Source: JAXGPP01 sp964436865
GTDB taxonomy: Bacteria; Planctomycetota; Planctomycetia; Pirellulales; Thermoguttaceae
DNA: 24,755 nt
Direction of reading: 5' to 3'
Assembly: GCA_964436865.1 (NCBI GenBank)
Contig: CAYTFK010000067.1
Location: 1-24,755 of the forward strand
The notes under the pieces: model-generated
The model's database searches: none
What the model saw: the letters and a program-made list of their open reading frames with translations, nothing else
What the model was told of the DNA's origin: nothing
Made by a program: the position numbers and the translations under genes
Part shown: positions 7,583-14,538 of the stretch, piece by piece
Numbering within the stretch: the stretch's first letter is position 1
Layout: each line of letters starts with the position of its first letter

Positions 7583-10500
7583 CTAGGAAGCGGGCCGGAC
7601 CGCAGCGCGCTGCTGGGCCGCGCGCCGCCGCTCGCCCGCTTCACGGGCATGCCCCGTTTGCGAGTAGTGGTTGATGATCTGGTCGTATAACTCGGCGGCC
7701 TCGCGCCACTCGCCGAGGTTTTCGTGGCATCGAGCCGCCATGAACAGCGCCGCTGATTGGATCTCCGGGTAGGCATACAAGGCCTCTACCTGGAGATATG
7801 TCTTGCGCGCGGCGTTGTAGTTCTTCTGGTGGAAGAAAGTCTCGGCGATCATCAGCCGCGCCTTGGCCGCCGTTTCCGTCTTCCCGCCGTTTGGCGACTC
7901 GAGCACCTTCTGATAGGATTGGCGAGCCGCTTCGAAATCGGCCTGCGCCGCCAGGCCGCGGCCGATGATGAAATCCGCCTCGTACTGCTCAGCGAAGCCG
8001 GGGAATTCCGTCTCGATGGCCGCGGCGACATCGTGCGCCTCGGCCCATTTGTCCTGCGAAGCCAGCGCCTGGGCGAGGCGAAGATGAGCCAACGGGAACC
8101 ACTCCGGCCGTTGGGCTCGGGGAGTCTCGTTGATCAGTCGCTGCAAGCGTTGGGCCGCCGGAGCATATTTCCCCTGTTGGGCGTCGGCCTCAGCCAGGCC
8201 GTATTCGATCGCGCGACGCAGAATGGTATTCGGGAACTGTTCGAGGATCTTGGCAAACACGTCGCGCGCCTCGTCCCAACGCCGCTCGGCGGCGGCGATC
8301 TGAGCTTTGAGATAGAGCGCGTGTTCGACGACCGGATTATTCGCTGATCGCGTCAGCAACGATTCGACGAGCGAATGAGACCCTGTGTAGTCCAGCGACT
8401 CGTACTTCTGCCGCGCGAGTCGAAAGGCGGAGTCGGGCCAGTAGCGGCTGTCGGGGTATTCCCGCACGATCCGTTCGAATGGAACCGACGCTTTCGCTGC
8501 CATGCCTTGGTCCACGAGCGTCCAGGCCCAATTGTAGAGGACACCGTCCATGCCCTCGAAATCCGGGTGTTTCTCCACTAGCTGGGCATAGAGTGCCGCT
8601 GCCTCGGCGCTTCGCTGTGCATCGTAGCATACCGTCGCCGCCGACCACAGCGCCTGGGCGTGGTGCGATGATTCCGGATACCGGTCGATTACCAGGCGGT
8701 ACATTTCTAGCGCCTCCGCTCGGCGTCCCAGGCGCTCCAGCGCCCTGCCCCGCACCAGTGCCGCTTCCGCGGCCACTGCCGGTTCAGGCCCGGCATCGAG
8801 CAGCGTCTTGAGCGTCGCCGCTGCTTCCTCAAATTGCCCCGCCTGAAATTGGCTCCAGCCGAGTCCCGACATTCCTTTGCGCGTCTCTTCGGGTGAACGG
8901 CCTGTACGCCGCAAACGGTCGAATAGCTCGCCCGACCAGGTCGTATCGCCGGCCTGGAATGCCGCCTCGGCCAACTGCTCCGCTACCGGAACAATCAAGG
9001 CATGATCGGGGTACCCGGCTGCCAGTGTGGCGAATGTCTGCTTCGCTTCATCCAATCGCGATGTATACGCATAACTGATGGCGAGCTGACCCAAAGCTTT
9101 TACCTCGGCGTCGCCCGCGGGCCGAGCAGCCAGCAACTGCTCGAGCGGCCCGACCGCCTCGGCGTATCGCCGCAGAGCTACCAGCAGCGAGGCATGGGCC
9201 AGAAGCGCGTCGGCTCGGAGTCGCGCGTCGGTTGACTCCAGGACCGGGGCCAGCATGGCCAACGCCTCCTCTCGGCGTCCCTCACCGTCATACGCCAAGG
9301 TCAGGAGATACCGGTCTTCGAGACCTTGTGGTCCCTCAGCCGCGCTGTCGACCAGCGGGCGCAAAACCTCGATGGCCCGGCGGTAGTCCTTTCTTTCCAG
9401 GAGCGATTGGGCGCGAATCCGTTCGACGTCCGCCCGCAGCGGGCTGGAGGCGAATTGCTCATTGAACCGCGCCGCGAGCAGGTCCACGGCTTCGCCGTCA
9501 CCCTTCTGCAGCGCGACCTGGAGCTTGCCGCGAAGGGCTTCATCGCGCCACTCGTTCTCCGCCGCGTCATTGGCCGCTACCGCGTCGAACTGTGCCTCGG
9601 CTGCCGGCAAGTCGCCGGCGTGCATCAGCGCCGTTCCCGCCTGCACCCTCATCGCGGTAACGAGCTTGTGCTGCGGGCTGGCCGCGGCCGCCTGAAGGAA
9701 TGTGTCGGCAGCCGGACGCCACTGCTCCTGCGACTTGAGTGTCAAGCCGAGCCAGTAGCGGGCTTCGGGGCCGCGCTGGGGATCATCGACGATCGTCTGG
9801 AAGGTAGCCGCCGCTTCATCGAAGCGGCCCAGCTTGACCAGCGCCCAACCCCGCCCCATGCGAACCGTGGCCAGCAAAGGGCTTTCCGGCCAGCGTTTCT
9901 CAAAAGTCTCAAATGTTCCCACTGCTTCATCGAAACGACTCTCGGCGTATTGTTGCGCTCCTAGCCGGAACTGGGCATCATCTGCCAGCGGGCTGGCCGA
10001 CTTGCCGGCCAACGCCAGGTAATACGCCTCCGCTTCGACCGACTCGCCGAGCTTCTCCAGCGCGCGGGCCAAACCGAACCGGAACTCGTCCTGAAGCGGA
10101 CTTTGCCCGTGGCTTTCGAGCCCTTGCCGGTAATAGCGTGTAGCGGCGGCAGCGTCGTCGCTATCCATCGCCAGGTCGGCCAGATAGGAAAGCACATAAG
10201 CGCTGAGCTTATCCTCAGGATATTTTGCAAGGTACTGTTCCAAGCCCGGTTGAGCCTGGCCGCGGCGGCCGCCCAGATAAGCCGCCTCGGCCGACCGGAA
10301 CAAGGCCGATCGGGCCAGGCGGCCCTCGGGCTGGCGCCTGAGGTATTCCTTGAAATGCCCCTGCGCTTCGTCGTATTGGCCGAGTTGCAGTAGCGCCTCT
10401 CCCAGATAGAAAACTGCCTCTCCGGCCTGGCTGTGCGTTGGATAATCGCGCAGGTAGCTGGCAAAACCCTCCGCTGCGTACTTCCACTGCCCTCGCGAAT

Positions 10501-10627
10501 AGTGCGTAGCCGCCACGGCATACTGGTCATCCGCCTCGTCGGCCAATATCACCGTGGGGACTGCGGCCAACAGCGAGACGCTCGCGAGGAGGAGGAGAAC
10601 GGCGGGTGGCGGAAAGCGAGCGAACAT
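7583..10627 (-). CDS. Large periplasmic tetratricopeptide-repeat protein
   Basis: A 1014-residue TPR protein with a signal peptide (hydrophobic VLLLLASVSLLAAVPTV, likely cleavage after A29). Almost the entire mature chain is TPR-like helix pairs, for example HYSRGQWKYAAEGFASYLRD, VFYLGEALLQLGQYDEAQGH, and GLGWSQFQAGQFEEAAATLK, resembling the outer-membrane lipoprotein BamD and CpoB/YbgF type repeats. CpoB is encoded with Tol-Pal genes in proteobacteria, so a TPR protein next to an ExbB/ExbD-like pair is a meaningful context. It is first in the four-gene cluster and could act as a periplasmic scaffold or adaptor. Family and location are well supported; the partner is inferred. No clear Shine-Dalgarno sequence precedes the ATG at 10627, only GAAG. 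Confidence 0.92.
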   Translation of the reverse strand: MFARFPPPAVLLLLASVSLLAAVPTVILADEADDQYAVAATHYSRGQWKYAAEGFASYLRDYPTHSQAGEAVFYLGEALLQLGQYDEAQGHFKEYLRRQPEGRLARSALFRSAEAAYLGGRRGQAQPGLEQYLAKYPEDKLSAYVLSYLADLAMDSDDAAAATRYYRQGLESHGQSPLQDEFRFGLARALEKLGESVEAEAYYLALAGKSASPLADDAQFRLGAQQYAESRFDEAVGTFETFEKRWPESPLLATVRMGRGWALVKLGRFDEAAATFQTIVDDPQRGPEARYWLGLTLKSQEQWRPAADTFLQAAAASPQHKLVTAMRVQAGTALMHAGDLPAAEAQFDAVAANDAAENEWRDEALRGKLQVALQKGDGEAVDLLAARFNEQFASSPLRADVERIRAQSLLERKDYRRAIEVLRPLVDSAAEGPQGLEDRYLLTLAYDGEGRREEALAMLAPVLESTDARLRADALLAHASLLVALRRYAEAVGPLEQLLAARPAGDAEVKALGQLAISYAYTSRLDEAKQTFATLAAGYPDHALIVPVAEQLAEAAFQAGDTTWSGELFDRLRRTGRSPEETRKGMSGLGWSQFQAGQFEEAAATLKTLLDAGPEPAVAAEAALVRGRALERLGRRAEALEMYRLVIDRYPESSHHAQALWSAATVCYDAQRSAEAAALYAQLVEKHPDFEGMDGVLYNWAWTLVDQGMAAKASVPFERIVREYPDSRYWPDSAFRLARQKYESLDYTGSHSLVESLLTRSANNPVVEHALYLKAQIAAAERRWDEARDVFAKILEQFPNTILRRAIEYGLAEADAQQGKYAPAAQRLQRLINETPRAQRPEWFPLAHLRLAQALASQDKWAEAHDVAAAIETEFPGFAEQYEADFIIGRGLAAQADFEAARQSYQKVLESPNGGKTETAAKARLMIAETFFHQKNYNAARKTYLQVEALYAYPEIQSAALFMAARCHENLGEWREAAELYDQIINHYSQTGHAREAGERRRAAQQRAAVRPAS

Positions 10628-10658
10628 GCTTCAACACGTGCGACCGGAGCGATGAGGT

Positions 10659-10688
10659 ATGCTACTGAGTGCCGGCCGGTGAAGGCAA
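10659..10688 (-). promoter_or_regulatory. Candidate promoter of the TPR/ExbB/ExbD/toroid cluster
   Basis: Read on the minus strand, TTGCCT (10683-10688) is followed after 18 bp by TAGCAT (10659-10664), each 4 of 6 against the sigma70 boxes. It would start the transcript near 10652, giving a leader of about 25 nt. The match is weak. The rest of 10628-10962 holds a terminator candidate for the lipoprotein gene and nothing else that I can identify. Confidence 0.3.
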
Positions 10689-10859
10689 CCCCGACGGCGG
10701 GGTCATCGGACTACATTGGACGGTCGGGTGTCGCTCCTTGACATGGATGGGCTCCGGCCGGGCAGGGCACGGGGCGCGCTGGGATGAGAGTTGGATTCTG
10801 CTTCGCCGCACCCGAATACGGCACCTCTTAGTACGTGATTCCGAGCAAAAGGATCGACG

Positions 10860-10880
10860 AAAAAACCCGACGGCATCGGC
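10860..10880 (-). terminator. Candidate intrinsic terminator of the lipoprotein gene
   Basis: On the minus strand CCGA and TCGG (plus-strand 10876-10879 and 10867-10870) form a short GC-rich stem, followed at once by G and six T (A run at 10860-10865 on the plus strand). It lies about 85 nt after the lipoprotein stop codon. The stem is short (4 bp plus one possible wobble), so confidence is moderate. Confidence 0.45.
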
Positions 10881-10962
10881 TTTGATCACCGTTGCCGCCG
10901 GGGTCCCCCCCTCCCTGAAAGTCTTACACGCGATCCCGCTCGCACTTCAACCGTCGATCGGT

Positions 10963-11541
10963 TCAGTATTCGGCTCGGGGCTCGGTCTCGACATTACCCA
11001 CCATGTGGAAGTGGTTGTGGTCGATGTACACCACTTCGCGGGTGTCTTCGTTCGTGGTGGTGTAGGGAACCGGCCAGCCTACCCGGGTCACCTCGGTGAA
11101 GTACACCGTGCACTTGTAGTGGGCGTGATGCAACTGGGCCGGGCCGATGAGCGGGACAACGCGAGGCGGATCCACGTAGTCAGCAATCGGTTCTACAACG
11201 ATCCGCACGTTGTTGCGCTGCATTTCGTGCAGGAAGGGCAGGCCCCCTTCAATAGGCCGCGCCTCTTCCAACGCACGCATAACCTCGTCGGGCGACGGCG
11301 GATCGAGGGCCACCGGCGGGCCGCCTTCCGTCACCGGTCCCAGGATCGGCACCATTCCATAACGCTCGTGAATCCAGTACTGGTCTTCAAGTTCGTCTTG
11401 AAGCCAGGGCGTCATCGGAATCGGGTACGACAGCACCCCCAGACTCGGACCGACGGTGGGGTTGGTATAGCAGCCGGGCACTGCGAAGAGCGAGAGCGCG
11501 ACTACCGTGAACATAGCAGCGGAGACTGTCTTGTGAATCAT
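10963..11541 (-). CDS. Putative lipoprotein of unknown function
   Basis: A 192-residue protein with a lipoprotein-type signal peptide: hydrophobic AAMFTVVALSLFAV, then P-G-C with the candidate lipidated Cys24. The mature part is Pro-rich near the start (SYPIPMTPWLQDELEDQYWI) and has a C-terminal region rich in His and aromatic residues (AQLHHAHYKCTVYFTEVTR, DHNHFHMVGN). The ATG at 11541 has GAGGA about 8 bases upstream. I do not recognise a named domain. The His-rich end could bind metal, but that is speculation. It is a single-gene unit with its own terminator candidate downstream. Confidence 0.75.
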   Translation of the reverse strand: MIHKTVSAAMFTVVALSLFAVPGCYTNPTVGPSLGVLSYPIPMTPWLQDELEDQYWIHERYGMVPILGPVTEGGPPVALDPPSPDEVMRALEEARPIEGGLPFLHEMQRNNVRIVVEPIADYVDPPRVVPLIGPAQLHHAHYKCTVYFTEVTRVGWPVPYTTTNEDTREVVYIDHNHFHMVGNVETEPRAEY

Positions 11542-12033
11542 GAACGGTTCCTCGACAAAGCGGTCCGAGAAGCGGCTAGGCCAGCCGCCAGTGGCCGACG
11601 TTGGAGCTAGGAATACTTATCGTGTCAAACTGCGCCAAACTTGCGGGTTTTTCTGGTGTTGCCGGTTATCCGAGTCCTTCTCAAACCCTCTTTCGTTACC
11701 GCTCGCGCCAAAATGGGAGATCTAGGTGGTGCGGGGCAATGTCGCGTTCGCAGGTAGTGCTCTTCGCCTTGAACTGGGGACGGCTGCATTCTCACAAGAA
11801 CAATCGCTCGAAGGCCCGCAAGGGCATCCGCCGCGCTGACAGCAACTCCCAGAGGAACCCTCCTTTTCGCCGCTGCCTTCGCTTTCCAGGGGTACTGCAA
11901 GGCCGCCGCGAGTCGGCGTCCGTTCGGCTTGGCCGAAGGCCGCTTCAGGGCTATGGCGTGCCGGGTGCGGGCTCGCACCGAGGAATCCACAGCGAACAGA
12001 ACGCTTCCGGCCGCCCCGCAAGAACATAAAGAC
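11542..12033. other. Gene-poor spacer between the lipoprotein and BON genes
   Basis: About 490 bp with no credible gene: ORFs exist on both strands but have Arg/Pro/Ala-rich, non-protein-like translations. On the minus strand a perfect TTGACA (plus-strand 11623-11628) lies about 85 bp before the lipoprotein start, but no good -10 box follows at 16-18 bp. Short perfect hairpins occur, such as GGTGCG/CGCACC (11964-11969 with 11974-11979). The part around 11840-12030 looks compositionally different and could be a dispersed intergenic repeat, which I cannot test here. Confidence 0.4.
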
Positions 12034-12061
12034 GCCCGGTGAGGCGTGGACCTCACCGGGC
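12034..12061 (-). terminator. Intrinsic terminator of the BON-domain gene
   Basis: GCCCGGTGAGG (12034-12044) pairs perfectly with CCTCACCGGGC (12051-12061), giving an 11-bp stem with a 6-nt loop. On the minus strand it is followed by GTCTTTATGTTCTT, a T-rich run. It lies about 115 nt after the stop of the BON-domain gene. This is the clearest terminator in the window. Confidence 0.8.
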
Positions 12062-12175
12062 GGGCATGGAGCGGGCGGTCAACTTGGTTGGTTCTCAGGT
12101 TGCGAGTGCGAGCCCCGATTCTCAACTCGAGAAGCCTGGCGGCCTTGCACACTCAACCACGGAACCAATGATCAC

Positions 12176-13138
12176 TCAGTCGCAGGGGCGAAGGATGCCA
12201 CGGATGCCCTTGCTCCGCGGGCCGTCATCGAAGTCCAGGTGCCACCAGCCGTCGTGCCACTCGAGGCTCACTTTGCGCCATCCGAGGGGGACTTGCGGGT
12301 AGGGATAGAACGGGCCGATGTACGGCCAGGCGGTGGGCGAGTACTGCTTGGGATAGGTCACGGCAGCGTAGTTGGGGTACGCGGCGTAGCCGGGCCAAGC
12401 GTAGTTGGGCATGTAGGCCTGATCGTACGAAGGAACCGGAGCTCCCGCCCCTGGAGCCATGTACTGCGGAATCGGGCCGCCCTGGTAGCCACCCGGAGGG
12501 CAGGGTTGTCCGTTCGGGCCGATCACCATGCCGGGGGCATATCCCGGCGCGGCAGCCTGAGCCGGAACCATCGCTCCTTCGGGAATCGGCATCGACGGGG
12601 ACTCAGCCGGGGTGGGCTGCATATAGGCCAACGCCATCGGCTGCGTGCGAGCTGCCGAGGTCGAAGTCTCGGCGGTGACCGGCCGAACCGTGGCCGGGCC
12701 GAACGAACTCGCCAGGCGGTCCGCCGAGGCGATATTGCCCGACAGCGGTCGCTCGACCTGCTCGCCCGCCGTTGCCCCTTCGGACTGCTGCAGTGCCGAG
12801 TCGTTGGCTGGGGCGGTGAGGAACTGGGTCAGGATGTTTTTCGGGCCCGCTTTTTCTTCGCTGCCAGCGATGGTCAGTTCATTGACCACGCGGCTGACGC
12901 CCGGCTGCTGCCGGGCCAGTTTCATCGCCGCGTCAAGTTGTTCCTGGCTGCTCACGCTTCCGCGCAGCCATGCCGTGCCGTCCTGGTACTTCACGCCGAT
13001 TTTGTAGCCGTGAAGCTTGCCACTCTGCTCCAGTCCGGCGGCGATCTGCTGGGCAACCTGCTGGTTGTCCGCCATGCTCGCAAACGGTGCCAGAGCGGTG
13101 GCGGCGGCGACCACCAAACCTACAAACAAACGTCGCAT
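12176..13138 (-). CDS. Exported BON-domain protein with Pro/Tyr/Gly-rich tail
   Basis: A 320-residue protein with a signal peptide (FVGLVVAAATALAPF, likely cleavage after SMA at 23). Residues about 25-92 are a BON domain: alternating helices and strands with YKIGVKYQDGTAWLRGSVSS and ARQQPGVSRVVNELTI, the OsmY-like pattern that is thought to bind phospholipid or envelope surfaces. The middle (about 93-190) is low complexity, and about 190-290 is rich in Pro, Gly and Tyr. A conserved-looking end, YPQVPLGWRKVSLEWHDGWW, closes the protein. The ATG at 13138 has a near-perfect AGGAGG Shine-Dalgarno sequence, suggesting strong translation. It is monocistronic with the terminator at 12034-12061. The function is not known, and an envelope role is inferred. 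Confidence 0.85.
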   Translation of the reverse strand: MRRLFVGLVVAAATALAPFASMADNQQVAQQIAAGLEQSGKLHGYKIGVKYQDGTAWLRGSVSSQEQLDAAMKLARQQPGVSRVVNELTIAGSEEKAGPKNILTQFLTAPANDSALQQSEGATAGEQVERPLSGNIASADRLASSFGPATVRPVTAETSTSAARTQPMALAYMQPTPAESPSMPIPEGAMVPAQAAAPGYAPGMVIGPNGQPCPPGGYQGGPIPQYMAPGAGAPVPSYDQAYMPNYAWPGYAAYPNYAAVTYPKQYSPTAWPYIGPFYPYPQVPLGWRKVSLEWHDGWWHLDFDDGPRSKGIRGILRPCD

Positions 13139-13489
13139 GCCTTCCCTCCTGTTAGGAAAACTCGTGGTGGGTCACCATCGGAGACCGGCGCGCTAGCCGC
13201 GCAGTCGGTTGGTTCGGCCTCGGCCAACTGACGCCGGGGCCGGCGTTGGAGCGCACCTCGGGCAACCTCATGTTTCCTCGTTTCACCCCAGCCAGCGGAC
13301 CAGGCGACAAACCCAGGAGAGGTTGTTGGCATCGGCTGTGAACCGTACGGGGCAGCTCACGCCTGGCGCCGTTCCATCCGGCTCCACTGCGTTCCGCCTT
13401 GTTCGGTTCCCATGCATGATCCAACCATTCGGCAAACGGTAAGGACCGTCGCGATCAGGCCCCCCTGCGCAACGTCCCTGTCCACTGAT

Positions 13490-13542
13490 GCTGCCTGGAT
13501 ATAGGTTTCGGTTGCCGATTGTGCCGACAGGCAGCTTTTTTT
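13490..13542 (+). terminator. Orphan plus-strand terminator-like structure (candidate small-RNA 3' end)
   Basis: GCTGCCTG (13490-13497) pairs perfectly with CAGGCAGC (13528-13535), and seven T follow directly (13536-13542). The 30-nt loop holds an inner hairpin TCGG/CCGA (13508-13511 with 13515-13518). This is the form of an intrinsic terminator on the plus strand, yet no plus-strand gene lies upstream within 13139-13490. It could end an unannotated RNA transcribed divergently from the BON gene. The rest of 13139-13836 has GC-rich hairpins near the BON start (13231-13246) and the dyad at 13581-13614. Confidence 0.5.
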
Positions 13543-13580
13543 CGATTTTGCGGGCCTTCGCGATAATACCGCGCCTGCCG

Positions 13581-13614
13581 GATCTAGCGGTTGTGGCACA
13601 AATTCCGCTAGATC
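13581..13614. repeat. Nested inverted repeat (34 bp) in intergenic DNA
   Basis: The outer arms GATCTAGCGG (13581-13590) and CCGCTAGATC (13605-13614) are exact reverse complements. Between them TTGTG and CACAA (13591-13595 and 13597-13601) form a second exact dyad around one G. No T run follows on either strand, so it is not a classical terminator. It could be a protein-binding site, a recombination-type site or a REP-like element. No second copy was noticed in the window. Confidence 0.6.
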
Positions 13615-13836
13615 AAGGACTTAGAAGGGGGGATGGCTTGCGGCAGAGAGTGCCGCCGCGAGACAAATTTCCGGCCGGAAAGCGGTGCGCCCGACGTTCA
13701 ATGAGGGACCCGGAATCCACACGGCGTTCGGGTCGGGAAAGATGCGTTGAGCTTGCGGGCGCATCGTAGGAGAACCGGAACGACCGGCGGTCACCAAACG
13801 CAGGTCGGCGTCAATCACATCTGGGGTGCTTGGCGC

Positions 13837-14121
13837 TCACGAGGCCGTCTCGGTATGCCCAGCGTGATTGAAGTCGCACGTGGCGGCCAGCACCATCAGT
13901 GACAACGTGGCGCCCGACGCGAGCCAGTAGCCCGGCCCCAGAACCAGCGACACGACGGTGCATCCCCCGACCAGAGCGAGACAGCCCAGGAATAGTCGCT
14001 GGCTGGCGGCTTGGCGGACCGACCCCTCGGTGAGCCGGGCGAGTGCCGCGCTGATCAACCCCACCGCCTGGATGAATCCCAGCACCAGCAGGAAAAGCGA
14101 ACTCTCGAATCCATTCATCAT
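13837..14121 (-). CDS. Small integral membrane protein of unknown function
   Basis: A 94-residue protein beginning MMNGFESS with three predicted transmembrane helices: SLFLLVLGFIQAVGLISAAL, LFLGCLALVGGCTVVSLVLG and YWLASGATLSLMVLAATCDF. The frame is open to an ATG at 14169, but the ATG at 14121 has GGGAG about 9 bases upstream and begins just before the first helix, so it is chosen. No named family was recognised. It stands alone, with 417 bp before it and 698 bp after it on its strand. Confidence 0.65.
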   Translation of the reverse strand: MMNGFESSLFLLVLGFIQAVGLISAALARLTEGSVRQAASQRLFLGCLALVGGCTVVSLVLGPGYWLASGATLSLMVLAATCDFNHAGHTETAS

Positions 14122-14538
14122 CGCGCCAACTCCCGAGTCCCTTCGGGACCATGTCTGCATCAGGGTCAAAACGGCCGGCCGAGGGTCGTCTCGTCACGCG
14201 AGGTAGACGGGGTGCCAACTTCCATGCCGACTTTCCGGTCCGCGTGGCAATGCGATTAGCGTGCCGAAGTTTGGATAAAGGGCGCGATCCGAGAAATCCG
14301 TCCCGAAATTGCGGCTCAGGAAAGCTTTGCGCGAGACAGTGGAGCAGATCAGGTCGCGCTTTCCAAGGCCACGATTGTAATGGCCATCCAAATCTTTGTA
14401 AATCCTACAACCGCTATAATCGTCAATACCCGGCTATGGATCTTGGCGCGCGGCTCAGTGCACATGGCCGGCAGCGAATGCTGCCGTCGTCAAAGCTCTC
14501 CGATCACCACGCGAGGGGTGAATCCAAGATCTAGCAGA
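14122..14538. other. Intergenic region with a possible promoter and operator-like dyad
   Basis: No gene seen. On the minus strand TTGACG (plus-strand 14421-14426) could be a -35 box for the small membrane protein, but the -10 region 17 bp away (ATTTAC) is poor. On the plus strand TATAAT is at 14415-14420 without a good -35 box and without a gene downstream. A dyad TTGTA/TACAA with 5-bp spacer at 14396-14410 overlaps this area and could be a regulator site. All of this is weak. Confidence 0.25.

Noticed and set aside
7513..7776. 88-residue N-terminal extension of the ExbB-like protein
   Set aside because: It overlaps the TPR gene in another frame. The ATG at 7512 has GGGAGAGGA and starts a signal peptide.
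11625..12152. Minus-strand ORF of 175 codons in the spacer before the lipoprotein gene
   Set aside because: It runs through the terminator hairpin at 12034-12061, is Arg/Ala-rich and has no domain signs.
13209..13442. Plus-strand ORF of 77 codons ahead of the orphan terminator
   Set aside because: No Shine-Dalgarno sequence and a non-protein-like translation. An RNA without a protein is a better explanation if the terminator is real.
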